From positions 620,001-684,000 of the forward strand of contig JAVTVJ010000015.1 of assembly GCA_034509425.1 (NCBI GenBank): a stretch of DNA of 64,000 nucleotides, read 5' to 3'. This DNA is from Eopsaltria australis. Its lineage: Eukaryota; Chordata; Aves; Passeriformes; Petroicidae. The translations under genes and the position numbers were made by a program. Below are positions 50,286-62,060 of this stretch, in pieces; positions within the stretch are counted from its first letter, which is position 1; every line of letters starts with the position of its first letter. Under the pieces are notes generated by a model that saw only the letters and a list, made by a program, of their open reading frames with translations, was not told the DNA's origin and made no database searches.

Positions 50286-53200
50286 AGAAAGAATTACAGC
50301 CTATGGAAACTGGGCTGATATTTGTGGTCATCTACCACAGCTGTCTAACTTGCTAGGAATTCTTGTGTAGTTGGAAACCACTGAAGAACTAGCAAAGCTG
50401 TTCTCTCAACTCCGTGATGCACCAGGTTAGCTTTTTACTCTGTTTAAGCAAATGCAAGGAAATTTTCACTACATCTCTTGTACTCCTCATTTTGATTTTT
50501 GAGTAAAATGCAATAGTTTTATTTAAAAGAAACCAAAAATGGTAGATGAGGCCTTAAAAAGAGAAACATGATTCGAGTAGTTTGTATGTTGACAGATTCC
50601 AGATGTTGACACTTCAAACAGGAACACCTGTACATCCTCTGCAGCATGTGGGGCAAAATGCACTTGTAATGGCACAGCGTGAGGTTGCCTTAAAATAGAA
50701 ACCATTTGTGATCTTTTATTTGTGTACTGATTTTGCAAATAAGTAACCTCTTTAGAAGCCCATGGAAGGCATCTGTTCATGTTATGTATGCAGTATTTTC
50801 TAAAAACTTGTGTTTCTATGGAGAACTTGTACGCTTACTTTTTCAGTGGTTGTGGTTGTACTAGGAGGATATATGGGGGGGACTTATTTTTAAAAATGAA
50901 ACAAAATCAAAACATATCACTTGTCAAACTTAGTCCTCTGTTCATGGGTGTTGAAAGTACACCACGTCTGAATTATGGTACTGTAGTCACCCAATCTCTC
51001 TGAGCCATTGGTACTTCAACTGCACTCTGTAAAACCTTTATATCAGTAATTGTATATGTTGGAAGCATGATACTTGTAAGCGTGGGAACTTGGGGTGGTG
51101 GGGAGAACAAAAACCCAAGGAATGGTGTCTGCTCCTTCTGTTAGATGTACCAGCTGCTTGGTTCTGATCTGCTGCAAGGGTGTAATGAGGTAAGTTTATG
51201 CTACAAATTGAAGACTTTAACTGTTGGTTTTTTTATAGTCAAAAGCAAATTGCATAGAATATAGTATGGTTTAGAGGTACCAGTTAGCTCTAGAAATGAG
51301 CTAGCCTGGATATCAGAGGCAATCTAGCTGCAGCATATAATTTAGTATGGTCTGCTCCCCTGCGATTTCCACTGTAGCCATAGCCCCCCAACTGCTGCCA
51401 CTGAACTCTTTAGGAGTCACCTGTTTGGAGCACAGTGATCATTTGTGACACTCAACCAAACCCTTCCTAATAGTTTTTCTGAAAATGGCAATGTTCAACT
51501 GGTACCCATCTTTTTATTATATTAACTTTTAAACTATGAAACTTGCAGCAAAACAAGTGTGGTCTGAGATAAGCAATGTTAGGTATGTAAAGAGTTGCCA
51601 ACACTTCATTATATTTTGTTCTGAACATATCCTGTAGCTATTATTTTGAGTCTTGTAACTGAAACTTTTACATGGCATATGATTTTAGTTTTCAAAGAGC
51701 TTTTTCCTATATCCTGTGTGTTTTCCATTCAGTTATGAAACTTGCTTCATCTTAAAAACTTGTTCCAATTCCGTCCTGGCACCTGTGAAACATTAAATTG
51801 TTGCTGTTTCAGACATTTGAAAGCTTCCTTAGCTTTGTGGAGAAAGGCACACTTAGGTATAAATCTTCCCACAGTACCATGCTCCAGGGTGTCTTTTATT
51901 TGTATCTACTTAGCACCACCTAGCTCTTAACAAAAGCTGTAACTTCAGCGTGTAAGCTGTGCATAGACACAGCACAAAATCCTTTGCATTAATTTTCTTT
52001 TCTCTTGGTCATTGATGCTTAGAAATACGCAGTTTTAAGATCATAGTGAGCTGAATGGAATATGGAACCGGAATTTTCTGGGGGAGTGAGGTTGTTCTTA
52101 CATCTTGGGATTGTTTTTGTGGTACCTTTATTTCACTTTCCTTTTCCCAATCCCCATTTCAAAAGGCGAAATGTTTATGAAGACAACTTGTATGCCTGAC
52201 TGCTGGCTATGTAATGAAAGGCTTACTCACAGGCTGGTCCACAGTCACTGTAACAAGAGATAGGTTTTGGTGACTGGGAGCTTTCCTGAGGTTTTATTGT
52301 AAATGAATCCTGTGAAGAAGAGAGAAACAGGCATAGAGTTATGAATGAAGGATCAATTGAATTTTCATCTGGTAGTAGAGAAGAGCATTTCTGCTCATGC
52401 TTTTATTTTGAAAGGGGAAGAGGAATTGCAGAATGCAAAATGAGTTTGTGATAACTCAGGCTGTGACTCAGTTAAGGAAATACAACCTTTTCCTGTTCTG
52501 TTGCCACTGGAGATAATAATGGAAGTGGTCGGAATAAGCTGTTTAAAGAACTTTGTAAAAACAGATACCTATAGTAATGCTAGAACTAAATATTCAGGGA
52601 AAACACTGTTCTGGGTCTTGGTTTCCTTTTCCTCCTAAGCCACCAATCAGGTCTCTGGCTCAGTTACAGATTGTGTTATGTCTTTGGAGAGCTGAAATGC
52701 ACCCTTGTGTCTGAGGGGAAGGAGGCTTTTAAATTCAGATAATATTGTGGTCTGCTTAATAGCTGAGCAGGGAAGGACAGTCAGAAAGTGACAAAGGCAA
52801 GTTCCTGTGAATTTTTAATATGGCTGTCTTCCCAGTTTCCTCTTAAAAAACGATGTGTTTTGAAAGAGACAGCATAGACACAGCATGATACCACAGCCTG
52901 ACTTTTTTCATGCTGATGATACGTCCCCCTCCTGAATTCCTCCCCCTGTTGCACACGCTCCTGCAAGAGTGGTATTTGCCCCCAGAAACACCTGTCACGT
53001 CCGCACTCGCCTGCAGAGCGCTCAGTGTAAGACCTTCAGCTGTTGAGATCTTGGCACTGCTCCTACCAGGTGTTTCCAGCCCTTCCCCAGTGCACAGCAG
53101 ATAAGGTGGCAGACTATATAAAATCATCATCTTGCAGCCCACCCTCTGGACCAGGAATTCAATACCAGCTTTCTTCAGCAATTCAAAACCGCATTTTAAG

Positions 53201-54405
53201 AAAGGGAGGCCTGGACTTGCTGCCAAAATGTGCGTTAAAAATTACCTTGAAGAATGCCTGGAGTGAGGGTGGTGTGTAGCTGGTTTTTATTCTGCTGTCA
53301 AGGGGGAATGTGTGTGGAATAGCTACTTAGGATAGTCTGAGAAATAAAATCACTGATGATCCTAATTCTATTAAGATGATTGTCAGTGATGCTGCTATTT
53401 TATATTATCATTCACAGCCCATAAATGAGAAGAAATCAAATCCCCTGAGAACTTAAACACTGTCTGACAGTTACTATTTTGAAAGCCAGCACTTGTTGCC
53501 AATTGTCAGATGGTATTATCTGAGAAGCAGTGCCACCCATATATTTAGAAATGGTTGCAGCTGTTTGCAAATCTGGTAGTCACGTTTAATCATCAGTGGT
53601 TTACAGACTAGGGTTTTGTTGCACCTAATAGAAAAACATGACTTCCTCTTTTTTCCTACCATCATTTGAGACTTGAGTCTCTCCCGTCTTTCCTGTCCCC
53701 AAACCTTGCTAGATTAAGAACTATACAATAGCAATAAATCTATTTCCTCCTGTCCCAAATCTTTTGAAAAATAAGTAAATTTTAAAGTCTCAGACATGTA
53801 AAGGTTGTCATCTTGTAGTTTGCATTATGGTTTGTACACAAACATACTAGGGCCTTACTGTAGCAGTCAATGAATAAGAAAATATTATGTCCTGCCCCTG
53901 TTCTCAGGACAGGGCTTTGCTGTCCAAGAAATCAAGTCTCTTGCAGGTCAGGATCCAGGAGCTAGAGCTACTTCAGAAATAAGGAAAAGAACTGCAAGAG
54001 CATTTCCTGAAGACAATGAACCAGCAGGTTGATGAATGCTGCTGGAAAAATAATCCTCCTTTTGTCTTCCTCAGATAAAAATTGTGCTAATCACTACCAC
54101 AGGCTGGACTGTGCAGTGACAGAGCTGAAAATCAAAGGCAGTTAATGCCCTGTCAGGTAAGAAAATGTCACATCTAAGGTACTCTTAGAAGAAAGCAACC
54201 TTTACCATAACCATAACTTCTATGATATTATTTGAAAGCAGTAGAATACTACAATTGTATAATGAAGTTGTGCCTAAGACTTCCTCCTGGACAAAGTACA
54301 GTGTAAGACTGCAGTCCGGTTAAGATTGCTTTTGTTCCATCTCTTCTCAAAGAACCAACTTCCCTGTTAATTTGCTTTTGCATAACTTGAAGTACAGCAT
54401 TCAAA
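50286..54405. other. Noncoding DNA between TMEM263 and MTERF2-like locus
   Basis: This may include an extended TMEM263 3' UTR. No CR1, LTR or exon is recognised. The 127-codon frame on the minus strand at 52843-53226 has no family resemblance I can name. Confidence 0.5.
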
Positions 54406-55601
54406 TTAATCTTCAATGTGTAGAGGAGCAACAGGATTAAAAATTGGTCTTTCCTTCTTTGATTGTATCTTACCATAAGTGACTTCAAAATCTTTTTTAG
54501 TACCATTCAAACTTTCTAGATTTCCATTCTTCATATCATATCCTAATGCAGAGAGCTTTTTAATTCAGTACTGAATGATTTGGGTTGTCAACTCCAGCAC
54601 CATTGGCATCTCTCTAATCTGTGCTATAGAAATTCCTTCCTTCAGCAGTCCTTCAAGTCTTTCTTCCAAAACTGGAACAGAATAGTAGAGAAGAGCTGGG
54701 CATTTCAGCACTAGTTGTTTTAGTTCTTGATCACTGCACTTAAAGATGTTTTTGGAGAAAAGCATAGTCTTCTGCATAGTAGCAGAATCAAGTTGAAAAA
54801 TTAAGCCTTTAAGTTTGGACAGCAGGTGTAGAACTTCCTGGTCAGTGAAACCATTCTTTTGGAGAAATTCCAAGTTCTCCTGGATTGCAGTGGAGGTGTT
54901 CAATAAAATAAATGGATTTTGGCTCAGTAGTTTCAGTATCCAGATCTTCATATTTGCTTCAGAACCTCCTAAATTTAAATAATTTCTTTGTAATGTCTCT
55001 ATCACATTTTTGTTTTTCTCAGCAGGGTTATAGAAAATATTGGGTGCACTTGTCAAGAACCTTGTGATTATATTATTCTTAAGTCCCAGGTCTTGAAAAA
55101 ACAGTATGTTTGCCTTCTGGTTCTGCTGATACTCAGTAGTAAAAAAAGACTGGAAATTGCTCTATTAATGTAATCAACTGTTTTTCATTCTGGCATACTA
55201 ATTGCCATAAAGCTCTTTGAGAGTTTATCTCTGCTGGAGTGTGGAGAATTGCCTCAGGGCAGCATTCTATAATGTTGGCTACAGTGGTCTCATCTGCTCC
55301 CATTTCTTTTAAGATACCAGCAGTTTCTTTAACATAGGCCACATCCTGGAGAAGGACCCATTCCTTCAGTATGCGGATCTTCGTGATGTCAATGGACAAA
55401 CTGTAGAGACTCTCAAGGGTTTTTTTTATTTTCCTCCCTTGACTTGGTATCAGTTGTGTAACTGAAATGTATTAGGAAGCTTCTGTTTGCTGCGTCAGGC
55501 CATATTGATGAAAACTTCAGTCCCAGCTTACAGCTCTGAGATCTTGTCAACAGAAGAGTGAACCTATCTTTTGCACTGTGCGCGACTCTTCTCAGCATCA
55601 T
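54406..55601 (-). pseudogene. MTERF2: MTERF2-like gene with three disruptions
   Basis: MTERF2 is a mitochondrial nucleic-acid-binding protein of about 385 residues made of repeated helical mTERF motifs, encoded in one coding exon. The minus strand here matches it end to end: LLTRSQSCKLG near the start (ATG 55599-55601), [68 protein letters not shown] and a C-terminus ending at TAA 54406-54408. The frame breaks at an A8 run (55420-55427 on the plus strand) and beside a T7 run (about 55141-55147). An in-frame TGA stands at 54565-54567 where relatives have Arg, about 52 codons before the end. Either the gene is decaying here or two breaks are homopolymer errors; the TGA is harder to explain that way. 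Confidence 0.85.
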
Positions 55602-56822
55602 GGAAGTCAGTCCCGTGGAGACACAACAACTGTAAGAAAACACATTTAAGGAGCGAGTTAATGGTCAGAATCATTCATGTTCAGATAGAACTGGGGTAAG
55701 AAATTACTCTCCAGAGTGGTTTTTGTTATTAGTGAAAAATGCAGCGTTCACATGAAAGCGGGGGAAAAGACTATTTTTGGAAGGTTAACGTTCTGACAGA
55801 TGTGTCACTGGAACAGTAACATGGATGCAACAGACCTGTTGTGGAGCTCTGTCCATATCAATGCCTGCAGTCACACAAGCTCCAAACTGTCAGCCATTTC
55901 TTGCAGCTAACATTGTTATTGCATTACAGATCACTCACACTGTATGAGGAAAATTATTCATGCAATTTCATTTGACAGCAATCCCACTAAATTTTAAAAA
56001 ATGGCAGCCTAAATATCTTTCTTAGTTCTTATGAATGTATTTGTTTTAACTTCTCAAGCATTATTTGGAGTGTGAGTTGTTCTTTTATGTGTCAGAGACC
56101 CACCACGCAGTGATGCTTCAGCAGCAGTTTGTAATATAACTTCATTTTGAAATCATTCTTTATATAATTAAGGGAGAAAAAAAATCACATGAACCTTTAT
56201 GTAAGTGTTTTTCACCAGCTGAGTGTGTTAATTGAGTTTGAATAAGCACCCTGGTGTTTTGGGGGAGGAAGCAAGTACACAGAAACATTTCTAGGCCTTC
56301 ACCTGCCTCTTCCAGCACCTGCTTTGCTACAGCTGCCCCTTGCACCAATGCCTTATTTCTGCCTTCAGGTCTCTTCTGTAGGCAGAGTCCTTGTGGAATA
56401 GGTGTGTGGCTGTGCTGGAGTCCACAGGGCCAACCCCACACCTCGCCTTTGCTCAAACTGACTGCCCAGTTATCACCAACAGCACATGTGCTGTCACCTG
56501 CTCTGCAGGGGCAAAGGAGCCGCAGCAGTCAAACAAAGCTATCATCAGGTGTATCTTTAACTTCCTGGGGGTTTTCTTAACAACCCTTTGGAAGTGCTGA
56601 GTGGGAAAGGGAGAACTGCTGATCTCTGCAATACTCCTGCAATTGGCTGCTACTGGTAACATGCTTACAACTGCTCAAACTGAAAATGAGAACATTGGGA
56701 CAGTTGCTTTCACCTCTCCCTAAGTATAGCATGCTTCAAAAAGTACCTACCATGAGTATTGTCAAATTACTTTTGGTTGGGTTTTTTGGTTGTTTTTTTT
56801 AGGAGAGAAAATACTGTTATGA
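55602..56822. other. Noncoding DNA upstream of MTERF2-like locus
   Basis: No gene seen. It would hold the MTERF2 5' UTR and promoter. Confidence 0.5.
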
Positions 56823-56827
56823 TCATG

Positions 56828-57501
56828 TGTAAGAGTCTGGACGGAAATCCCTTGTCTGCCTCACGACCATCGACAGAAGCAGAGGCCGAAAACCCAGAGA
56901 CCCTAAGAGGGGAAAAGGACTTTTGCACAATGAAGTCCAGCCAGATCTTGATGGGGTGCCTGCCAGGTGCTCAGGTGTCCTGCAAAGCTGTGCTGTTGAG
57001 CTGTGCTGCAGAGGCGTGTTGGTACATGCCCGTGGGAACTGTGTCCGCCCGGCTACCGGGGCGGAAAGAACCGAACTATATGTCCGGTACAGCTGCACCT
57101 GTACTCTAAAACAATGGGCCTTACTCCCCACCTGCTGGCTACTTGCCCCTCGTCTCTGGAGGGATTGCCTCATCTCTTGCTTACCTGCCCCTCGCTTTCG
57201 AAAAGACTATAAAGAGACTCTCAAAAAGTACCCCTACGAGTACTCCCTACGGACGAGACGAATCCATCGGATCCGGACAACGAGGACTTCGTCGTGCCGT
57301 GGTAGCTATGCCCCTCCTTTCCTTTTCTCTCTCTCTTTCTTCTCTCTCTCTCTCCTCTATCGCATAAGCGTGTTGTTGGCACTCAATAAAGTGCTTTTGA
57401 TTTTGATTTAAGCAAAAATACTTGTCCCTGTTTTCTTTTACACTCTGAGATTCAAAGTAACGAACCATCACGACCCCCGCTCCTACGAGCGGATCGTGAC
57501 A
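56828..57501 (+). mobile_element. 5' LTR of provirus E (674 bp)
   Basis: The ends are TGTAAGAG and GTGACA. The 5-bp duplication TCATG at 56823-56827 is repeated at 62827-62831, so both provirus edges are original. TATAAA is at 57208-57213 and AATAAA at 57385-57390. The 3' LTR differs at about 16 of 675 sites by eye (about 2.4 percent), the lowest divergence of any LTR pair here. An open frame of 162 codons inside also stays open in the other LTR, but it has no sign of function. Confidence 0.94.
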
Positions 57502-57506
57502 TCAAT

Positions 57507-57526
57507 TGGCGTCACGGACAGGATTC
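57507..57526 (+). promoter_or_regulatory. Primer binding site of provirus E, tRNA not identified
   Basis: TGGCGTCACGGACAGGATTC lies a few bases after the LTR. The TGGCG start and the AGGATTC T-loop complement fit a primer site, but I cannot match the acceptor stem to a tRNA from memory. Confidence 0.55.
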
Positions 57527-57965
57527 TGAGGCAGAAGGGGCTGCAAGGTTTTGTGTAGTTTGTAACAGGGGAAGGACGTTTTGCTCCAGCCACACCTAGC
57601 CCGACACTCCAAAAGGGTGAGCGGTGTCTAGAAAGCAAGGGGGGCATCTCGAATTTCCCGCAAACTGCACATGCCTAGGTGAAAAGCACCCCTATACTCT
57701 GTTGAGGGTTCTGTCTTCAGAATTTCACAAAAGAATCTCTTGGTGCAAAAGGGGGAGCGTTGTGTTTCTTTTTAAGGTGGGTGTGTAAGGAGTTAGTCTA
57801 CTGGGTGTTAGGAGAGGCAACGGATTGTAACTAAACAGAGCCTCCAGTAGACTTAGCCTCTTCGCCACTTTAGGGAAGAGAAGGGGAACACAGCCCGGCT
57901 CTCGGGACTGTGGATGCAACTAAGTTTTACCTCCCTAAAGCGGTTTTTATTGTCCCTTCGAAAAT
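57527..57965 (+). other. Provirus E leader
   Basis: Untranslated leader of about 440 bases between primer site and ORF. It likely holds packaging and splice-donor signals, none of which I can prove. Confidence 0.6.
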
Positions 57966-60077
57966 ATGACCTCAAACACTAACACAAAAGACACAGCTGC
58001 ATTTTATGCTTTATTAGCAAAACACAATGCCCGACCCTCTTCAGGAGGGGAGGAGTGGGCACAAAACAACTGGTTCAATTTAGAAAATGTGATTGATAGA
58101 ATTTACTCTTTACAGCGTGGGTCAAAATTCAGACTTGGCCGAGATAAAGCTGTAATTTGCTCTGTACTAGGAGCATGCCTTACATCGGCTATAGATCACC
58201 GCTTTAAGCGGTGCAGTGAGCAGGAAACAATAATAGACTCCCTGCAAAACTTAGTAGAAATTTTGCAGAAACAATTAGAGGAAAAAGAGAATTATATTCT
58301 CTTGTTACAAGATCTTTTGAGAGAAAAATCTCCAAAAGACTCAAGGAACACCGATCCACCACAAGACACAAAGGAAAAGGAATCACTTTACCCCCACAAA
58401 GAATTAAAGCAAGTAAAAAATTGTGGGGAAAACTGCTGTCCTCCTATGACACCTTTAACTGAACAGGAGGCCAGTGGATACTGGGGACATGATGTTTTCT
58501 TAACAACAGGAGACAAACATAGCACCTCGTCCCCAACTCAGCATGCAACTTTCCAAGCTGGGGGACTCAATCCTCCAGAAAGCGGAGACCCTTTAGCTAT
58601 TGTTAGTACCCCTGATCAACTTCTAGAAAGCGTTCACAAAGCTGCTTGTCTGCAAATGATACATGAAAAGAAGTTGATTCCTGAATATGAATCCCCTGTG
58701 CAAATGCCTGTGAAACCTGAAATGAAGACCCCTTTAATTCGGGGTCCCCCAGAATCACTCAAAGCCACAGCGATTGTCTTACAGAAAACCATAGCAGTTG
58801 TGGGTCCCGTAGAGAAACTAGAAAAATTCCTTGAAAACCCAACAGATCGAACCGGATCTACTGATCCTGGGAATGCCCCAAATTCTACACCTTCTCAGCC
58901 GTTGGGTTCACACTTGAATTCACCTGCCAGTGGTCGCAAAGTTTATACATGTAGTGAGGTTGCAGAAGATCTGATTAATTACAATAGAAAATGTGGACCT
59001 GTAAAAACCCCACAAGAAAAATCAGAGAAAACACTAGCTAGCAGGGACATTCGGGTCCCTCATAGTGAAAACCCAGAAAATAGTGGACCCCCCTTGCTTT
59101 CTCAAAGTCTGGGCAGTGAGCCTAAGCAACCTCTCCCTCAGAGCCTGGGAAGTGAGCCAAAGCAACCTTTCCTTCAAAGTCCAGGCAACGATCCAAAACA
59201 CCTCTGTCCTCAAAACCAGGTAAACTGGTTTTTGGGAATTTGGTGGAAGGATATCCCACCTGAAACCTTAACTTTTTTAGATCAGATTAACTTGCTGAGA
59301 AAAGGGGTGAAATGGGAATGGGATGCTTCTCAAGAAGATGCCTTACAATTACTGATTTTTGAAGCAACAGCTCACCAAGCCCTGGGCCCTATTCACCCTA
59401 CAGATCCTTTCCAAGTGGAATGGGGCTTTGCTTCCTCAGGGCTGTCAGTTCACATCTGGCAGTGGGGCCCTGAGGGCCCAACAAGGCCTGTTGGTATTTA
59501 TTCCCAAGGCTTCAGAGATGCTGAAAAAAGACACGCTATCTGGGAAAAGGGGCTGTTTGTGGTCAGCTTAGCTTTGGTAGAAGTAGAGAAAATTACACAA
59601 CAACAACCAATTGTTTTGAGTTGCCCTTTCAAAGTTATTAGGGCAGCCTCTACCGGGACCCCCCAACCTGACGGGGTGGTCCAGAGGGCCTTAGTTAGAA
59701 AGTGGGATGCTCAGATTGAACACTATTGTAACACTTTCTCAATAACGGAAGGAGCTGTAAAAAACCTGGCAATACAAGAAGGCTTCAGTAGCAGCCAAGA
59801 CAAACCTGCCTCAGTTATTAAGGTAGCCCTCCACACTTCCTCCAGTGAAACAGAGGGGGAAGGCAGTGCCCAAGTTGGCGAGCTGATAGCTGTTTGGAGT
59901 GTTCTCCAACATGAAGTACAGAATATCTTTCTTGTTTGTATCTATACTTATTTCTATGCTGTGTTTAAGGAATGGACTGAGTGGCTTTCTTTTTGGCAGC
60001 AAAAAGCATGGACAGCTTCTGATGCCCTAGGAAAGGGGCATCGGACAAATACACGCTGGATAATTCCATCATTTTAA
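57966..60077 (+). CDS. Gag-like / RT-connection-RNase H fusion ORF of provirus E (703 aa)
   Basis: One uninterrupted frame from MTSNTNTKD to TAA. Residues 1-80 are a Gag-like head with a predicted coiled coil at about 85-125 (ETIIDSLQNLVEILQKQLEEKE). A long polar, proline-rich stretch follows, with three copies of a QSLGSEPKQP-like repeat at about 375-410. From about 415 the protein matches the RT connection of avian ERVs (WWKDIPPETL, FEATAHQALGPIHPTDPF, WEKGLFVVSLAL) and then RNase H (about 605-690). The polymerase palm with YxDD, protease and integrase are absent, so an in-frame deletion joined gag to pol. Two catalytic Asp positions of RNase H read H-T-S and Y-T-Y, so it should be inactive. 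The N-terminus recalls the chicken ENS-1/ERNI family, from memory only. Confidence 0.78.
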   Translation: MTSNTNTKDTAAFYALLAKHNARPSSGGEEWAQNNWFNLENVIDRIYSLQRGSKFRLGRDKAVICSVLGACLTSAIDHRFKRCSEQETIIDSLQNLVEILQKQLEEKENYILLLQDLLREKSPKDSRNTDPPQDTKEKESLYPHKELKQVKNCGENCCPPMTPLTEQEASGYWGHDVFLTTGDKHSTSSPTQHATFQAGGLNPPESGDPLAIVSTPDQLLESVHKAACLQMIHEKKLIPEYESPVQMPVKPEMKTPLIRGPPESLKATAIVLQKTIAVVGPVEKLEKFLENPTDRTGSTDPGNAPNSTPSQPLGSHLNSPASGRKVYTCSEVAEDLINYNRKCGPVKTPQEKSEKTLASRDIRVPHSENPENSGPPLLSQSLGSEPKQPLPQSLGSEPKQPFLQSPGNDPKHLCPQNQVNWFLGIWWKDIPPETLTFLDQINLLRKGVKWEWDASQEDALQLLIFEATAHQALGPIHPTDPFQVEWGFASSGLSVHIWQWGPEGPTRPVGIYSQGFRDAEKRHAIWEKGLFVVSLALVEVEKITQQQPIVLSCPFKVIRAASTGTPQPDGVVQRALVRKWDAQIEHYCNTFSITEGAVKNLAIQEGFSSSQDKPASVIKVALHTSSSETEGEGSAQVGELIAVWSVLQHEVQNIFLVCIYTYFYAVFKEWTEWLSFWQQKAWTASDALGKGHRTNTRWIIPSF

Positions 60078-60529
60078 CCTTTTCTGCCCCTTGGCGGCAG
60101 GCTCTGTTGTGTTTACTTTTCACAGGGGAACTCCGAGGGACATGAAGAATTTATAGATTTAAAATAAATGCCATAGCAAAGCCCATACTGAGTGCAGTAG
60201 CTACATACCATGGTGTAAGCACCCCCCTTGTGCTGGATGACAAGAATAATGCTTTTTCCCTCCCTTTATGGTAACATGAGGTGATGATTGCTGAACTTTT
60301 TGTTAAACTTAGCTGTTGTACAATTTTCCCATAAAATTATGTGTGGTAAAAACAATACAAGATACTGGAGGGACTTGAAGTTGATGTTGTAATACCTATC
60401 ACCCAACCATTGGTTATGCTAAGCCTGAAAATTTTTGAAATTGGACCAAATATAATCAGGACCAGGTATGGTCTCTCAAACAAGTTAAATTGCTAATGCA
60501 CAGAAATTCAGCCGGCTTGTTCACCTTTC
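60078..60529 (+). pseudogene. Decayed pol/env surface-subunit region of E
   Basis: No long frame. Short stretches in the later env frame are open but stop repeatedly. It probably holds remnants of the Env surface subunit. Integrase is not seen. Confidence 0.45.
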
Positions 60530-61687
60530 TTGCAAACTTCTTTTGAAGGGTGGACAACCTGGCTGCGAAACAGAAACTTTATTAAGAAAAGAATGCAGAG
60601 CGACATAACCGGTTTTGTGGGAACAACAGGATTGGGAATCTTGAATAGCATTGATTCAGAAGTACTAATGAATAAATTGGCTGTCACAATTAGAGATTTA
60701 ACCAAATTATAACGACCACTGCAGTTGTCATTAACCCACCAGTGGTTGTTATTAAACATATTAACTCAGTGAATGTTAACCGTATGTCATGCTTCAGTGC
60801 ATTCAATATTCCCTATCATTGCATTGGGGCTGAATTGGGGTGGAACTATTTTTTATCCTTTTGAGCATAAGCAATGGACCCGTCAAATTGGTAAAAAATG
60901 GCAAACTGTGGATTTAGAAACTTGTGTTGTCCGGGAACAACTAGGGTTCATTTGCGAAAGCAATGCAATCAGAGCTCAGGACATTTGCTTAGATACGGAA
61001 CAGAATATCTGTCATTTTGAAATTCATCTTAAAGAGAATCCTGAAACAGTGCTTGTGTATATAGGCAATGGATGTGCATGCTTGAGAACTGCTTGTGATC
61101 AAATAGTTGTAGAAAATTTGGTGATGGACACTAAAAATCATTCGAATTTTTGTGTTTGTAATTTTACTAAAATTGTAGGATGTGATTTTTTTTATTTAGC
61201 TTCAGTCACTTCTTATCACCTTTTGCAATCCAATTACTCGCTGATACACCAAGTTGTGCCTACCCGCATTGGGATGAACCTTACCTTGGTAAAGCAATTG
61301 TTGCTTCATCATGATTTAATCGAAATTTTGGAGAAGATCAAGAAGAACGGACAGAAAACCTTGGTAACTGTTCATCACAATGTAAACAAAATACATCGTG
61401 TTCTGGAAAGGGTAAGAAAGGATGCTGACCACAGTTGGTGGGATACCCTTTTTGGGTGGTCACCTACTGCCACAGGGGTCCTGAATAAGCTGTGTCATCC
61501 CATCATTATTCTCCTGATTCTAGTTTTAGTAGGTTTTGTCTTGTCGGCAATTTTGTATATCATGAACTGGAGAATGATGAAACGAGTAGCATACTTGACA
61601 TCCATAATGAATATGCATAATCTGGTTGATGTTTCATCCTCTGTGGACACCCCTGACATTATTGATGCAAGGCGAGCTCAGGTGTAA
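60530..61687 (+). pseudogene. env: env transmembrane-subunit remnant of E
   Basis: A basic cleavage-like segment is followed by a Gly-rich fusion peptide and LNSIDSEVL-like helix (about 60600-60690). In-frame stops TAA at 60710-60712 and TGA at 60770-60772 interrupt it. A 304-codon open frame (60773-61687) then holds many cysteines, WWDTLFGWSPTATGVLNKL before the membrane, a span at about 61499-61565 (PIIILLILVLVGFVLSAILYIM) and a 40-residue tail. There is no classical CX6CC/LQNRRGLD core, unlike ERV F, so the two Env types differ. Without the surface subunit and with two stops it cannot act as an entry protein. Confidence 0.75.
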
Positions 61688-62060
61688 TAAGAAATTGGAT
61701 AAATACTTTACTGCTTATTGTAATCTAAACAATTATTAATAAAATATTAAGGTATTTTTATTGTTTTGTGATTCAATCAATTAATGTAATTTTAAAGTGT
61801 AACGATGTATTAATGTAATTTTGAAGTATAATGATTCAAATAATTATTAATATGATTTTAAGTTACAATAAGAAATTAAACTGGTTTATTTGAATAATTA
61901 TTAATGAAATTTTACTATAATAAGGCAATTGTTGCCCTGTTGAAATTTAAACAAAATTTCATGTGATTAAAATTACTTATTCTTTTGTTTTCTTTTTCTT
62001 TTCTTTTCCCTTCTCTCTTTCTCTTTGTCTCTGTTTTCCGGGGTATGCTACCGGCATGGA
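61688..62060 (+). other. AT-rich 3' untranslated region of E
   Basis: Imperfect repeats built on ATTATTAAT and TAATTTTA, then a CT-rich tract at 61981-62036. No coding content. Confidence 0.6.

Noticed and set aside
54249..54506. Separate 85-codon gene next to MTERF2
   Set aside because: It is an out-of-frame reading overlapping the MTERF2 C-terminal part, which continues in the main frame to 54406.
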